A stretch of 64,000 nt of DNA, from contig SNVD02004473.1 of the NCBI GenBank assembly GCA_013180625.2, positions 1 to 64,000 of the forward strand. Direction: 5' to 3'. The notes under the pieces are model-generated. The model had not been told where the DNA came from and searched no databases. It saw nothing but the letters and a program-made list of their open reading frames with translations. Both the position numbers and the translations under genes were made by a program. Shown in pieces: positions 35,036 through 47,715 of this stretch (position 1 is the stretch's first letter; each line of letters begins with the position of its first letter). This stretch comes from Boswellia sacra. Its lineage: Eukaryota; Streptophyta; Magnoliopsida; Sapindales; Burseraceae.

Positions 35036-36083
35036 TGGGAGTGATCAATCTCCTAACATCAGCTACTATGACAATTGCAAGAGGCAAACAAACATATTGC
35101 TAGACAACAAATTTTATTATTTCCTCTAAAGTTGGACTTCGTACAATAATATTGTTCCCTACTTGATGTAAGTATAACTTCAAAGCTTCATCCTGTGGAA
35201 GTTGTTTCACATTGATTACTTTGTAGCCCATAAAGCGACAACCATCTAGTAAACGAGTTGTTGTAATCAATTTGCATCCATTTTGTTTAGTAAGCTCAGA
35301 GATTCCCACATCCTTGAGTGAAAAGCTTCCCACATATCGTCTAACATCAAAACAAACCTTTTTCCTTTCAAAATTTCTAATACCTTGCCTGCTTGTTTCT
35401 TTTTATCTTCAATTCTTGGAAGATTTTCTTTTAATGTGATTGCAATTTGATCCTACAATTTCATATGATCAAGTAGTTGGGATACGGTCACCCAAATCAC
35501 ATTCTTGAATATATTTGTTTCTTTTAGGAGTTTGTTGCTGATATGTGTTACTATAGTTGTTTTTTGAGCTTCGTCCATGCCATAAATACCTATATTTATG
35601 ACCTAGTTGCCCATCAAATATTCAAATATCTTTTTTTTCACTGTTGTTTCACCAACTAATGGTGCTGTTGGTAGTACCAATCCACTTGATGGAGCTGCAT
35701 CAGTTACCAAACTCTCAAATGAACACCACTCTGATAATGATCTTCCGCTTCTTGAATCTTCTCTTCACAAAAGTTCTCCTAGACATGCCCATGAAAATTA
35801 TTTCACTTCCTAAACTTCTTGCTTAACTTTTCTCACCACCTCATTGATCCTTAAGTATTTTGCAACCGTTTAATGACTTCAGCTTTTGGTTATTTTCCAA
35901 CATAACTTTCCATGATCAATTTTATAGTTCAATATCTTCCTTTTGACTATTTAACTACTACTTTAATTTTCTTCTGAGAATTTCCATATTTTCATGAAGT
36001 TCTTTAAGGTATTGACGATGTTTGAATAATGGAGGTCCTATGCATTTAAAAATTTCAATGATTGCCCCTATGGTAGCATCCAT
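35036..36083 (-). pseudogene. CC-NB-LRR resistance gene fragment (copy A)
   Basis: The minus-strand start at 36083 (MDATIGAIIEIFKCIGPPLF) is a coiled-coil N-terminus. It is followed by a degenerate P-loop (GIYGMDEAQKTT for the usual GMGGVGKTT) near 35590, kinase-2 (RFVLMLDDMW-like, near 35340), TTTRLLDGC (RNBS-B, near 35260) and LPLAIVIVA (GLPL motif, near 35080). The sequence then ends close to the copia 3' LTR. Internal stops (tandem stops after ILRRKLK, near 35955) and frameshifts are present. Intact relatives are intracellular immune receptors of the RPS2/At4g27190 type. The LRR half is absent. It is a relative of copy B at 56910-63401. Confidence 0.85.
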
Positions 36084-36212
36084 TGTCTGGTCCTCATACA
36101 CATGACTAGAGTTGGATTAGCAGGATGTTTTCTTCGTTTCGTTAGTTTGATATTGCAGTTTCACAAAAATAATCCTAAATAATTAAAACTAGATTATCGA
36201 TGGTTAAAACTG

Positions 36213-36235
36213 CAAAAAAAAAAAAAAAAAAAAAA
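36213..36235. repeat. Poly(A) run
   Basis: About 22 consecutive A residues on the plus strand, 130 bp upstream of the NB-LRR fragment start. No retrocopy could be tied to it. Confidence 0.85.
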
Positions 36236-37166
36236 ACTACAAAATTATGACAAAACGAAAATAACGATCACATTGACCTATATGATAGTATAAGGTTAAG
36301 AAGTATGATAGAACATCTTTATGAAAATTAGATAAAATCTACTTATTATACATAGCACTAAAATATTTCTAGAAGTTGTATGTGTTGGATATTTTCCAAT
36401 ATTCCGGAAAACAAACCTCAACCATTAACAAAGTAATTTTCCCTATTCCCCCTTAATGTGAAATTCTTCAAAATAGCCAATCTAAGAATTCGTTTCACAC
36501 AAGTAGCTTCGCTTAAAAATACATATATAAATAAACAATTTTAACTTTAATTTTCTATTATTACACCCCTCATCGTTATTAACTTTAGCGGTACTAACAC
36601 ACATGGCTTATAAAAAATGACCTTAATCTACATTTCAAACTTCAAAATAATTAGATAATTGTATCACCAAACTTATTATTAACCAGCTAATTAATATATG
36701 CATTATTGGATAATTTATTAGTCGAAGATTTCTATTCTAGTCGACCTCAAATGAAAATTCCTGACATCATTTTCATATGATTAATGGTTGACAACTAAGC
36801 ATGCATTCAGCCTACCGCTTCCACAAAATTGGAGAGTGTTGTTAGAGAGAGCTCAATTTCCAGTAAGAGTATTGTCCCCACCAAATCTTTTTTGAGCCCG
36901 GCCCCTTTCTAAAGAAATATTATATATATATATATATCATCTGTTTATTAATTTGTTTCCCAATTACCCTTCCTCTATTATTCTTCTGTTATTTTTTTCT
37001 TTATTTGATATACTTGCGTATACCTATTTGAATCAAAATAAAACTACCGTAGTTTGCCTTCTCGTCTTCTACCATGGATTTTACATCATAAAAAATAATT
37101 TTATTATCAAAGTACTAAAATCAAATACATCCCAAATCGGCATCCAGATTATCATCTGTTAATTCC
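36236..37166. other. AT-rich spacer, nothing recognised
   Basis: A short (TA)n run at 36921-36937 is the only simple feature. Confidence 0.4.
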
Positions 37167-37358
37167 CTATATATTGGTGCTATCAACTACTCTAATTGTT
37201 CTATAGAGGAATCGATGCATTCTTTGTTGTATGAATCCAGATGGCTTGATTTCTTCAATAGCCATGCAATTCCTGGCTACACGGAAGATCTTGCTTGTTG
37301 AAGTTTTTACACCTTCAAAGATTCCTAAAGAAACAAGAGCAGTCCTTTCTTTGATATG
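37167..37358 (-). pseudogene. Unidentified coding-like exon, about 63 codons
   Basis: From about 37358 a minus-strand frame reads KERTALVSLGIFEGVKTSTS, continues KIFRVARNCMAIEEIKPSGF and stops at 37167. Composition is protein-like rather than AT noise, and the frame is open to a natural-looking stop, but no neighbouring exon or family was recognised. It could be a gene relic or chance. Confidence 0.3.
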
Positions 37359-37838
37359 ACATTTGCAATTGCAATGAAAAACAATATTATATCCAATTAA
37401 TTCATCAAAGAATATTGATTTATATTTTCACTTTTGACTTTATTTTGGACATGATATCACCCTCTTCTCTTTGTCGGTTTGTCGGTTAAAAGTTGCGATC
37501 TGCAATGCTTTTTGACTCCTCCATCTTGATGATAGGTCGTTTTAGTAATTTAAAATTTGACTATAATTTTCATATAAAGAAATTGATTTGAGGATATTAA
37601 AAAGAGTCTTTAAGAGATTTAAATAAAAACACTCTCGAAATTATAATATAAATTTAGTGAAGCCCAATCCATATTTCTTTAAAAAAATGAGCCCAGGCCC
37701 ACATCATAGCAGACCACTTCTCTAATTCGGGTTTATCCCCTTCACATAAGTCGAGTGTCATATTTGACTTTGACCATCAAACGGGACTCAAGACAAGTGT
37801 CAACACAAGTGAAGCCAAATTGATACGTTAATTGCATG

Positions 37839-37889
37839 AATCACGTGGAGACAAGCCATGGACGTGCAATCACGTGGAGACAAGCCATG
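37839..37889. repeat. 22-bp direct repeat, period 29
   Basis: AATCACGTGGAGACAAGCCATG occurs in two perfect copies (first 20 bases AATCACGTGGAGACAAGCCA; 37839-37860 and 37868-37889). Each includes a CACGTG E-box/G-box core. Confidence 0.9.
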
Positions 37890-38170
37890 AATTAGGCCAA
37901 ATTTATCATGTTGTGTACCTTCAAATTAGGCGAATTACTGATATTTCTAATTAAAATTAAGTTTAAATAGCTTAATATCGAGGCTAATAAGGAGTTTTGG
38001 AAAGTTTCATAAATGAATTGAAATCTAGTCAAAATTATAAAATTGAAATAATTTTGCGGATTTTCTTTGGTTGCGAAAGAAACCATTATGAAATCCTTGT
38101 ACTTTCCTCATTAGTGCAATTTATAATTTATTATAAGTAGACGTATTTTTACAAAATTTATATATAAATC

Positions 38171-38230
38171 AATGTGATATCGCTCATTTATTTATATATC
38201 AATGTGATATCGCTCATTTATTTATATATC
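38171..38230. repeat. Perfect 30-bp tandem duplication
   Basis: The unit beginning AATGTGATATCGCTCATTTA is repeated twice without mismatch (38171-38200 and 38201-38230). Confidence 0.95.
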
Positions 38231-39537
38231 ACCAATTATCATTAAAAAAATTACTTTTAGATATCTATAACTCTAATAATTTTATAACACATCAAGTTTG
38301 AATGTAAAAATTTGTTTATTAAATTTGTAAGACTAACATTATTCTTTTATTAATTATAATCATTTAATTTAAATTCTATATATATATAAATTGAAATTTT
38401 AGAAATACAATTGCTTTTTTTTTGTCCTTTTCTTTTTCATTTGTTTTTAACAATTCAGCAACCACTAAAATGTAAGATCAGTAACTTCTACAATCTTCGC
38501 CAAGGGAAAGGATTATAAGAAGGCATTCCGGATTGTTGATTGGCTTTGACTTTTGAGTGGCGACATCCTCCAATCATTCATGGGTAGCGATTGAATCTGC
38601 AACAATGGTTTCTTATTAAAATAAAGAAGTAATCTAAGTACCCTCGGGTACTTCATCAAATCCTACTTCTTCCAATGGGTAAAGCGGCTGCTGGTTGTCT
38701 TTCTCATTTTATTATATATATATCACAATGTCAGTACGTACCCTCAGTGTACAAAATATCACAGCCCAGCAATTTTACAAAACGTAGAATTAGCAACACT
38801 TCTCAAATTCTCCTAGAGAATCAAAATCCATCAAAATTAAAAAAAAAAGAAAAAAGATCTCAGTGGATGGTGGGTTGTGGCTGGCCACTACCAGATCGAG
38901 CTGGACACAACACCCTGCGAATGCACATTGCCCATCACGATTTGATCATGGACGCCAACATTCACCCAATCTCACCTTGCTAGATCATGCGCACTCTCGC
39001 TTTGATGGTGGTGGCTATGGCTAAAATCGCGGGTTGCGACTTATGGGCTATTTCTGAATCTTCAGTGTTAGTGGCTGGGAGTGTCTTTGAGATGAAAAGA
39101 GAGAGCAGAGGGCGGAGAAGATTTAGAGAAAGAGAAGAGAACAAAGAAGAAGCAAGGGAAAAAGAGTAGATGACGAAGACAATTGAAAGAGGAACGAATA
39201 AAGAAGATTTAAGGGAGAGAGAGCAGACAATGGAGAAGATTGAGAGAGAGAAGCATGATATTTGATTTTGGGCTCTTGTATGGCGGTGATGAAAAAGTGG
39301 TTTACGTCTAGGGTTATGGCGGATCAGGATAGGGTTCATGTGAATTTAAGATAGGATTTTGGATTTCATGATTTTTATTATTTGATAAATGAAGATTAGG
39401 GGTATAAAATTAATTTGGATGATAATTTTAAGATAAAACTCATGGGTGTGATTGATTAAAAACGCATAATTATTCTCAACTTGACAGACCTCCAGGATAA
39501 TTATTAATATTGTCACATATATATTGTATTAATTATT

Positions 39538-39960
39538 AAGACAATAATAATAAGTATTCTTGAGTTTTGCTTTAGTCTCATCTAAAGAACAACTATCAGT
39601 TTTTGATCAATAAACCCTGAACTTACATCAAAATCATCAAATAATATTTTCTATCAAGTACAGAAACAGACAAGGGTAATATCGAAATTTCATGCCAATA
39701 GTAACATTTCAATTCAAAATTTTTAATTAATTAATCAAAATTAACTAAAATAAAAAATAGAAAAAATTATAAGCCATCCAAAAATATCCCAATCACCCGT
39801 GTCTGATGCCGCGAACCCAATCGAACTTTATTAACAGAAACAAAAATTAATGAAAAGAATAAATTAAATTTAAAAAATACAAGCAAAATCGGTACCAACC
39901 CCCAGCTCCAGCCATCCACCACCACCCACAATCTGATCTATCACACCACGGAATCTGTCA

Positions 39961-39995
<35 letters not shown>

Positions 39996-40826
39996 CTTGC
40001 TTACCCCTATTGACAATGTAGAGGAGGAATTAAGGCTGGTGGCGGTAATGCAGAGCCCTAAGGCGGCACAAGCCAAAACGAGCATAATTTTTTTCTATTA
40101 TCACAAATCGTATGTTGTGGTATAAATAATACACGTACAATAGGTCAAAAAACGAAATGACTGGATCAATGGGATTAACAACAGCTTCGGGCCTTGGCAA
40201 CTCGATCTTCAACCACCCTCACCTCTCTATGCTTCCCCGGACCTAGACTTCCATCTCTAGCTCCACCAGTGCCGTTGAAGTACCAAACGCCCACTGCTAC
40301 TGATGGGTCGAAAGGGAGATGCTACTTCCATCACCAAAATAAAACCTGACAATTGTTCAGTCAAACACAAAGCTACACAAACTAAAACCTTTGATTCATC
40401 CTCCACGGCTTCTCCACACCTAACCATGGCAGCTGTCGATTGTTACCTGATTTGTGGCAAGCTTCCTCGTAAATCTGAGAATAAAGGTGAAGAAAGATGT
40501 CTTCTTTGCTAATTTTATCATTGAATATTTGGTTTTCCATCGAGTTTAAAAATGAGGAATTGGGTATTAAGGATTTGGGTGATGTATGCAGCTCGAATAT
40601 GTAAAGAAGACTAAGTTAAGAAATTAGGAGATTATTTCTTTTAAATTATATATAGTTTTTTTTTTATTTTATAAATTACAAAGTGTAAGGTTAAAATTAT
40701 CATTTCAATTTTCTGTAAGGGTTTATGATTTTCATGCAAACTCAAGGGTGTTATTAATTAAAAATGAATAGTTATTATTCGACTGAGATTAGAGCAAAAC
40801 CCGAGGGTATTTATTAATATTGTCTT
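39538..40826. mobile_element. TIR transposon or MITE, Mutator-like
   Basis: The left end AAGACAATAATAATAAGTAT and the inverse of the right end AAGACAATATTAATAAATAC are related terminal inverted repeats. They extend about 46 bp at roughly 80% identity, with the shared core GTTTTGCT(C/T)TA(A/G)TCTCA. Both sides are flanked by ATTAATTATT (39528-39537 and 40827-40836), a 9-10-bp duplication of Mutator size. The AT-rich flank weakens this evidence. The 1.29-kb interior has a (TA)n run (39964-39993) and no recognised gene. Confidence 0.65.
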
Positions 40827-40836
40827 ATTAATTATT

Positions 40837-41916
40837 GCTTTCAAAAATAGCAAGACGTAGTTTACATTTTGAAAATAAAAGATTTGCTTTTTATAGTAAG
40901 TTTACTGCATAAATTAATGCATGGCCCTCGTAACAACAAAAGTAAAGTAAAATTAAATCTATCTTAATGATGTGATGATCATAGTCAATGAATGGATCAA
41001 AGTATAGCCAAAGGTATGCCCACCTTTAATTTTTATTTTTATTGTAACATTGTGATTGAAAAACTTGAGTTCATTCTTATCATGTTTTTTTCAATATTTT
41101 CAATGGTCACACGAAGGGTTGACAATTTTTGTACACAAATTTTGTTTTCAAAATTAGAGGAGGAATAAAATTAGAGCCTTTAGGGAGAGCTTTTATTTTC
41201 AAAATACTTGAGGCTTGTGTAATTTTGTGAAACCTCAAGGGATGTCAGAAAATGAACCTAGCTATCAATACATGATTTGAGAAATACTTATATAGAATAG
41301 ACTCACAAAATAATTTTGATGATTTGGTGAGTTTATTTAATTAGAAGTTAGAATATTATCACAAACGGTTACTAAAATTATATTAGTTAATGAGAAATGG
41401 ATTGAGAAAAAATGGGATTGAATACAACAACAGTTAGAGTTGAAAAAACAATAATATTTTTCAACTACTTTTGTACATGTGAAAAATATGAATGGTTTCA
41501 CAGCACTTTAACTTGATAACGTAGTACGTAGCCTTATAAGTATTTCTCGGTTTATTGGCAATAACTTTTGACTTGATGGTTCTTAGTGCATGATCTTTAA
41601 TAGATTATGGACAATTCCGAACTATCATGGTGGATGAATGATATTGCGCTACTCAACGTCTAATGCCATCAAATGTGTGTATATTTATGGGATTACTATA
41701 CAACTTAATATTTACAATTATTATCATAAAATACTATCAAAGAAGTACGAAACAGTTTTGAACAGTGTATATTAAAAATGAATGGATGTTTAATTAATAT
41801 TTGATTTAATTTTCTTTCATTTTAGTCATCTGCTTTTGATTAATTAACAAAAGGCATGCACTACCATCCTAATTGAAGTTTTTGTTCCCCTTCTTACTTA
41901 TTAGGCTTTGCTACCC
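40837..41916. other. 3' flank of the ankyrin gene, nothing recognised
   Basis: AT-rich. The left part of the ankyrin gene's 3' UTR should lie just before 41917. No repeats or coding segments were supported. Confidence 0.45.
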
Positions 41917-44900
41917 TCACAAACAACATCCCCACCACAACCCCCCAAATCCCCACCCCTCCGCCTTCCTCTTCTTTTTGTTAGGAATCCGGAAAAGAGT
42001 GCCTTCACGTGATGACTGGAACTCGTAGAGGATCCTGTGAGAGAAAATTACCTTGAAAAAGAAAGGAATCTGTAGAATGGCGAAAACGATTAATATCGTA
42101 TAAGCTATGACGCTTATGTAAACAGGAGTACTGCTCACTTGCTTCCCATCTTTGAAGAGAATGGAAATAGTTTCACAAAATGCTGACAGCATTGCTAAAA
42201 CTGAATAGTAAAGTGCAAAAAATCCAAAAGCCAGTCTTAAAGGCAACGACACAAGGAAATCTTTTTCTTGAAATCGTGAATGGTAAATGGATAAGAAGAT
42301 CAGTATCGAGCAAGTGGAAAGCAGCAGAGATACTGAATCACCTCCAACAAAAGACTTGAAGGAAGAATCTTCCCCGAGATTAGCAGCCCCCGTGTCCTCT
42401 TTCGTGCCACCTGGTACCTGGAAAACTGCTGCAAAGGTCATGGTGGCAACAATTGTTGCCGCCACCAGACTTGAACTCACGGAGTCTTTAATCCATCTCT
42501 CACCTTTTTGCTTTAACTCTTTGTGTTGCTCCGTAAATATGTCTCTAGCGGTTTCCCCTTTGCTATTTTTAGCTTCAGCAATTGATGGATGTAAAATCCC
42601 ACTTACTTTCTACAGTTAATGACAAGAAATATTTTAGAAATGGAAGAAAAGAAAATTCCACACAAAAAGTGGAGTAGTTAAATAGTTACCTTAAACCACG
42701 CTATGTCCACCATTAGCTGGAAAAGTGCTCCTGATTCAGTATTGCGCCGATCTGGTGGTGGCAAACTTGCAGCCAAATGCAAAATAGTGTTCCCTTCTTT
42801 ATCTGCTCTCTGAATTAGCAAATCCTTTGAGGAACCAATTTCATGTACGATTCTGAAGATGTTGATGTGACGATACTTAACAGCAAAATGAAATATGCTA
42901 TAATGATTTTCGTCAACTTCAAATATCAGATCAGGAAAGTCATAAAAAATAATGTTTAGGAATTCTATGTTTCCTTGTTTTGCAGCAGCAAATATCAGTG
43001 AACTAGGTTTTCTTATAATTTCTGGGATGTCAGATCCACACAAAAGCGTAACTTTTTCCCATAGAAGTTCGACTAGTTTAAGTGCTTGAGGGGGCATCTT
43101 CATCTCTTCATAGCCTGAAACGTGTAGTTTGGCTGAGATGATTAATGATCACAGGAAAAATTGCAATTCATTCTAAAATTATAGAAAAACAAAAGATAAT
43201 ATACTTCTACATCTAAAACACGCTTCTCTCAAATCACACATTTAATATGCTGCAGTCCCATGTACAATCAAGAGTGTGTAATCTGCATTAATATCTCTAG
43301 TGGCACTCACTCTCTCTCCACTTATAGAAACACACAATAAATAAAATAGTCCAAATGGAAATGTAAATCACAATTATGAAGGCACGCTGCAGCCGAAGGT
43401 GTACTTAATAGACGAAAGAACTACATACCAAATACGTAACGGTATACCCTCCACCAAAATCCTTGTTGAGCTTTTAGAGGCATTTGAGCCAACAAATGCA
43501 ATGCTGTCGATTTATTTTTATCACTTTTAGTGGCTGTCTCTGGGTATTCCTGTACCAACTGCAGCGCAATATCTGCGAACACATAAATCAACACCAAAGA
43601 TAATGTCTAATCAACGTTAGACTTGTTGCTTCAAAATAATCAAAGAACGTGCACAACTACTCATGTAGAATAGTGCTTACCAAACAAACTGCTTTTTATC
43701 AGAGCAGTAAGCAACTCGACCAGATCCTCGGCAGTTAAGGGAGCTTCATTCATTCTATATAGCTTGATAGCATCCTCACTACTTAAAGGAGCTGTAGTGA
43801 CTTTATAAAGGTGCTCCACCATCTTTCTCCGCCCGTTCAGGGCTGCCTTATAAAGTGGTAACTTAGCCTCTTCACCTCGGATGAATGCTAAATATTTATC
43901 CTCCTTCAACATTACCTTGGCAAGTTCCACATTTCCCGATGCAGCAGCAATGCAAAGAGCCGTATTGCCAGCATTATTTTTCATGACTAGAGCAGCATTA
44001 TGTTTCTCTTCTACCAGTTTTATCCCAAACGTAGAGCGCTCTAATGCAGCTGCAATGTGCAGAGCAGTGTCCCCTTCCTTGGAAATCTTAGCTAAAATAT
44101 CATCGGGATATTTATCAAAAATATCTTTAGCTATTTCCCAATCGCCTTTAAGGGCAGCTCGATACAATTCGGAGTGTCTTTTTCTCTTTTCGTTCTCTGT
44201 CAAGAACTCTGGTGGAAACAAGAGCAAGTTTTATCAAAAAGATTTTTGGTAATTGGTACATTATAATTAATGCATTAGTTGAATTTACACTAACCGCAGA
44301 AAATATAGACCTCTTGTGATGCATTATCAATCTTTGATAATAGTATAATTTGTTAGACCTTAATTTGTTCACGATAAATTGCAAAATATTTTTCAAGATA
44401 AATTATAAAATTAAAAACACATATTTATAATATATGTGTTTTTAATTTTATAATTTATCATATATTCATATATGCATATATTCAGGAAGAGTTGTGTCTA
44501 CAAAAAAGAGATTTATTGTTTACAATATATATCCTATATCCAAGTCGAATTTTTAAGATAAATTTGGATCGAGTCGTTATTTGTCAAAATGGATAGCAAC
44601 TCAATTAAACAATTGCCTAATTCACTCCCAAACAATTTGTAAATGTCATTTTAGAATTTATTTATTAATTATACTAGTCCTCCAGAAATTTTAATCCATT
44701 CGTACTGGAAAAGCGACTTTGGGTCGACTTGAAAAAAGACTGTTCTCTTCATACTCACCTATTAGCTTTTTAACGGTTATTTCAATTAACGTAGGTAAAA
44801 TTGTCTTAGAAACCAATACTAGGTAAAATTGTCATAGAAACCAATAATATTGATTAAGCTTGTTTGAACTTAAGACTTTAGCGAAAGATTATTTGAATTT

Positions 44901-45114
44901 TTGCATTTTACTAAAGAACAAACATTATGATTAATGACCCTACACTGAGGCTTAATAGAGATGATCACCTGAGGTTTCTCATATATAAACAGGGACTCTA
45001 CTATTTGTTAATTTGGTTTGAACCAATAAAATTAGTATTTGACCATTTGGAATTAGAAAGAAAAAAAAAGACTTGTACACGCTTATTTTATCTTTGATAA
45101 ATATCATTTTCGCC

Positions 45115-45145
<31 letters not shown>

Positions 45146-45944
45146 CTTGACATTTACTTATTAATTATTAGAATTTTTTAATTTTGAGGTCATAAGTTGT
45201 TCTAATTTTTTAATTCAAATTAATATTACTGATGCCTAAGAATATTTAATTATCAAAATTTTTATCATCTAAATGAGATTTTAATTTTTTAAATTTTCAA
45301 ATTAATATTATTGATGCTTAGGAGCTAATTTTTTCATTATTTTAAATTATTATGATTTTGTTCTTTTAATTAAAAATTAATTAAAGTTGGGACTAGTTAA
45401 TAATTTTTTATTATTTCTTTAATTTAAATTTTAGACTAATTGGTGTTGAGACTAATTAATAATTTTAATGTGGACAATTTTTTGGTTATTTTGAGATTTA
45501 ATTTCTATTTTTTTCAGATTTATTAATTAAGGCTTAAAATTATTATTTTTATTATTTTTTTATCAATAAAAGTTTGTGCTCTCGCCTTGGATGAGACATG
45601 TGGCAACAATTTACAACATAATTAAATTAATTGAATCCTTTAATGACACTGTTCACTTGTCTAATTTTTATAAACGAACCATTATTTTTCCTTTTCATTG
45701 TCTGAAAATAAAGGTCACTAGAAAGGAAACTTATAAAGAATAACAAAAAAGAGAAAAAAAGCACATAAATCATTTCACTTATAAAGTATAATGCTTTCAA
45801 TATCTAAACATACGCACCAACTAATTGTTTTCTATGATGTGGAGGAATTGCAATCTCAACATCTTCTCTTTTTTTTGGAAAAATCTCAACATCTTCTCGC
45901 TCGTGCACAATGATATTTCTCGTGATTTCAGTACTAGCCGACAT
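41917..45944 (-). CDS. Ankyrin-repeat membrane protein with PGG domain (ACD6/ITN1-like), five exons
   Basis: This is the best-preserved gene in the window. Predicted exons: 45944-45818, 44208-43681, 43572-43429, 43114-42690 and 42609-41917. All introns are GT-AG and phases agree, giving a 1917-bp CDS of 638 residues. The N-terminus (MSASTEITRNIIVHEREDVE) is followed by ankyrin repeats in exon 2 (GDTALHIAAALE, GNTALCIAAASGN, PLYKAALNGRRKMVEHL), more in exon 4 (GNTILHLAASLPPP), and the PGG block with about four membrane segments in exon 5 (SSLVAATIVATMTFAAVFQV then PGG, LLLSTCSILIFLSIY, LAFGFFALYYSVLAML, ISVIAYTILIVFAILQIPFF). The family includes ACD6 and ITN1, membrane proteins acting in defence signalling, salicylate responses and salt tolerance. 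The C-terminus (KKKRKAEG then a Gly/Trp-rich tail) is unusual. Exon 1 is inferred from splice and phase consistency across a 1.6-kb intron and is less certain. Confidence 0.88.
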
Positions 45945-46607
45945 ATGTGGTACAGAGGTAAATCCGCAACTAATTTTTGTGAAATATAGATTAACTGAAG
46001 AAGCTTGAAAGGCAGCAGCAAGATATAGAAGTGAAATGTCCCTTTAAAAAGTGAATTTAGAAGAAGAGAAATTTGGAGCAATTTGCAGGATGATTTTAGT
46101 ACTCTTCAACATTGTGATCAAGAGTAGGAAACCAAAGTTTGGAGTTAAGATAAAGTGGTTGGTACCTGTTCGTAACAAAGCAAAGGGAATGCATCCATGA
46201 AGAGATGAAGCAAGGCATCAAATGGATTTGCGTCATAATCAAGGAAAGAAAAGAATCTATGTTAGAAGTTGGCAAAAAGAAAGCAATATGATTCTTGGTT
46301 GAGGTTTTAAACATCAACCAAATAGTGAAGTGGCTGTTTGAAATTTATTTTACCAAGGGATGAAGCAAGGCAACAAATTGGGTAAGCCTCATAATCAAGG
46401 CAAGAAAGGAATCAACGTTGAAGTAGGTAATAAAATGTTAATTAATATTTATAATTAATTCTTGGTTGAGATCTTTATTCATTATTTAACAACAATTTAA
46501 TGGTTAATAATTTCTATTCTGATCAATCTCAAGTAGCCCAAAATCAACTTAAAATTGATAGATAAATACATAAACTTAATTCTGAATGCAGGCATAGCAT
46601 CATATAT
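45945..46607. other. Upstream region of the ankyrin gene
   Basis: AT-rich; presumed promoter and 5' UTR of the minus-strand gene. The near-duplicate phrase GGATGAAGCAAGGCA...TCATAATCAAGG at about 46203-46245 and 46358-46400 is the only repeat noticed. Confidence 0.4.
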
Positions 46608-47218
46608 TGTGACACCCTAAAACTTGTAAGTGTGTTGAATCTTTTTTGCATCATAATGTACGTATTACTATTATTAATTGCATATAGGCATGCATGGGAA
46701 TCATATGTACAAAGATAGGAGTTGGAGGGATGAGGAGAAAGTTAGAAACTTGGGGGACTTAACAAAAAGTTTTGCTTATTTGGATAAATATAAAAGGAGA
46801 GGGTTGGAGAGACTTCTAGATAATTTTATTTTGGTTTATGCTCAAACCCTCCAGTACACACTCATCCCCTCTAGTTTTCAAGGCAATTGAAGGTGAAATT
46901 AGAGGCTTTAGAAGAAGGAAAGGTAGACTTTACTCTTTGTCTACTTCTAGTCCATAACCATGGCAAATAATTATGAAATTGACATTCCATGAAAGTTGTT
47001 GGAAAACTTGAGTTATGATGAAGTATGAAAGAATTAAGGAGATTGGGTGTGGTTAGGAAGCTAGAAGTAGAGTTAGAGTTTAAATTCTGCCATAGTTTAT
47101 TTCCTGGGCAGTACTGAGTATGAAATTTCTGAAAAATCCTAGGATTGTCATTCGATTATGAAATTTTTATATGTGAAACTAGACATGTTTAGGGGTTTCA
47201 CTACAAGAAAAATGGGCT

Positions 47219-47715
47219 ATGGCAACGCGCATTCCGTGTTGCTAAAAGGTTTTCGCAACGCGTAGGTGCGCGTTGCCGTTCTTACTGCTGCGAAAAGTCT
47301 TTCACTTTTAGCAACGCGCACATGCATGTTGTGAAAAGTGATTTTGCACGTTGCAAAATATCTTTTGGCAACATGCATTGCGTGTTGCTGAAAGACAAAG
47401 TAAAAGAGTTTTAGCAACACACAATGCGTGTTGTTGTAGACATCAATGGCAACACGCAATACGTGTTGCTGTAGACATCAATGGCAACGTGTAATGCATG
47501 TTGCTGTAGAGATCAATGGCAACGCGCAATGGGTGTTGCCAAAAGATTATAAGTAATATAGTTTCTGCAACATGCAACGAGCGTTGCCGTAGACATCAAT
47601 GGCAACGCGCAATGCGTGTTGCAAAAAGATTAGAATTAATGTAGTTTAGCAACATGCAATGCACATTGCTGTAGATTTAAACATATGAGTTTTGGCAACA
47701 TGCGCATGTTGCCAT
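47219..47715. repeat. Left subterminal palindrome array of element 3
   Basis: About a dozen copies of GGCAACGCGCAATGCGTGTTGC-like half-sites (20-base core GCAACGCGCAATGCGTGTTG) occur on both strands. Many show C-to-T decay (GCAACATGCA, GCAACACGCA). Confidence 0.85.

Larger units (their letters stand above)
37359..39537. other. Gene-free stretch with short duplications
   Basis: Contains the direct repeats at 37839-37889 and 38171-38230 (listed separately) and a purine-rich tract at 39085-39250. At about 39440-39520 there is a partial relative of the right end of the TIR element at 39538-40826. No gene could be supported. Confidence 0.5.

Noticed and set aside
42287..42619. Plus-strand open frame opposite the last ankyrin-PGG exon
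   Set aside because: Antisense shadow of a well-supported coding exon. The same holds for 43881-44252.
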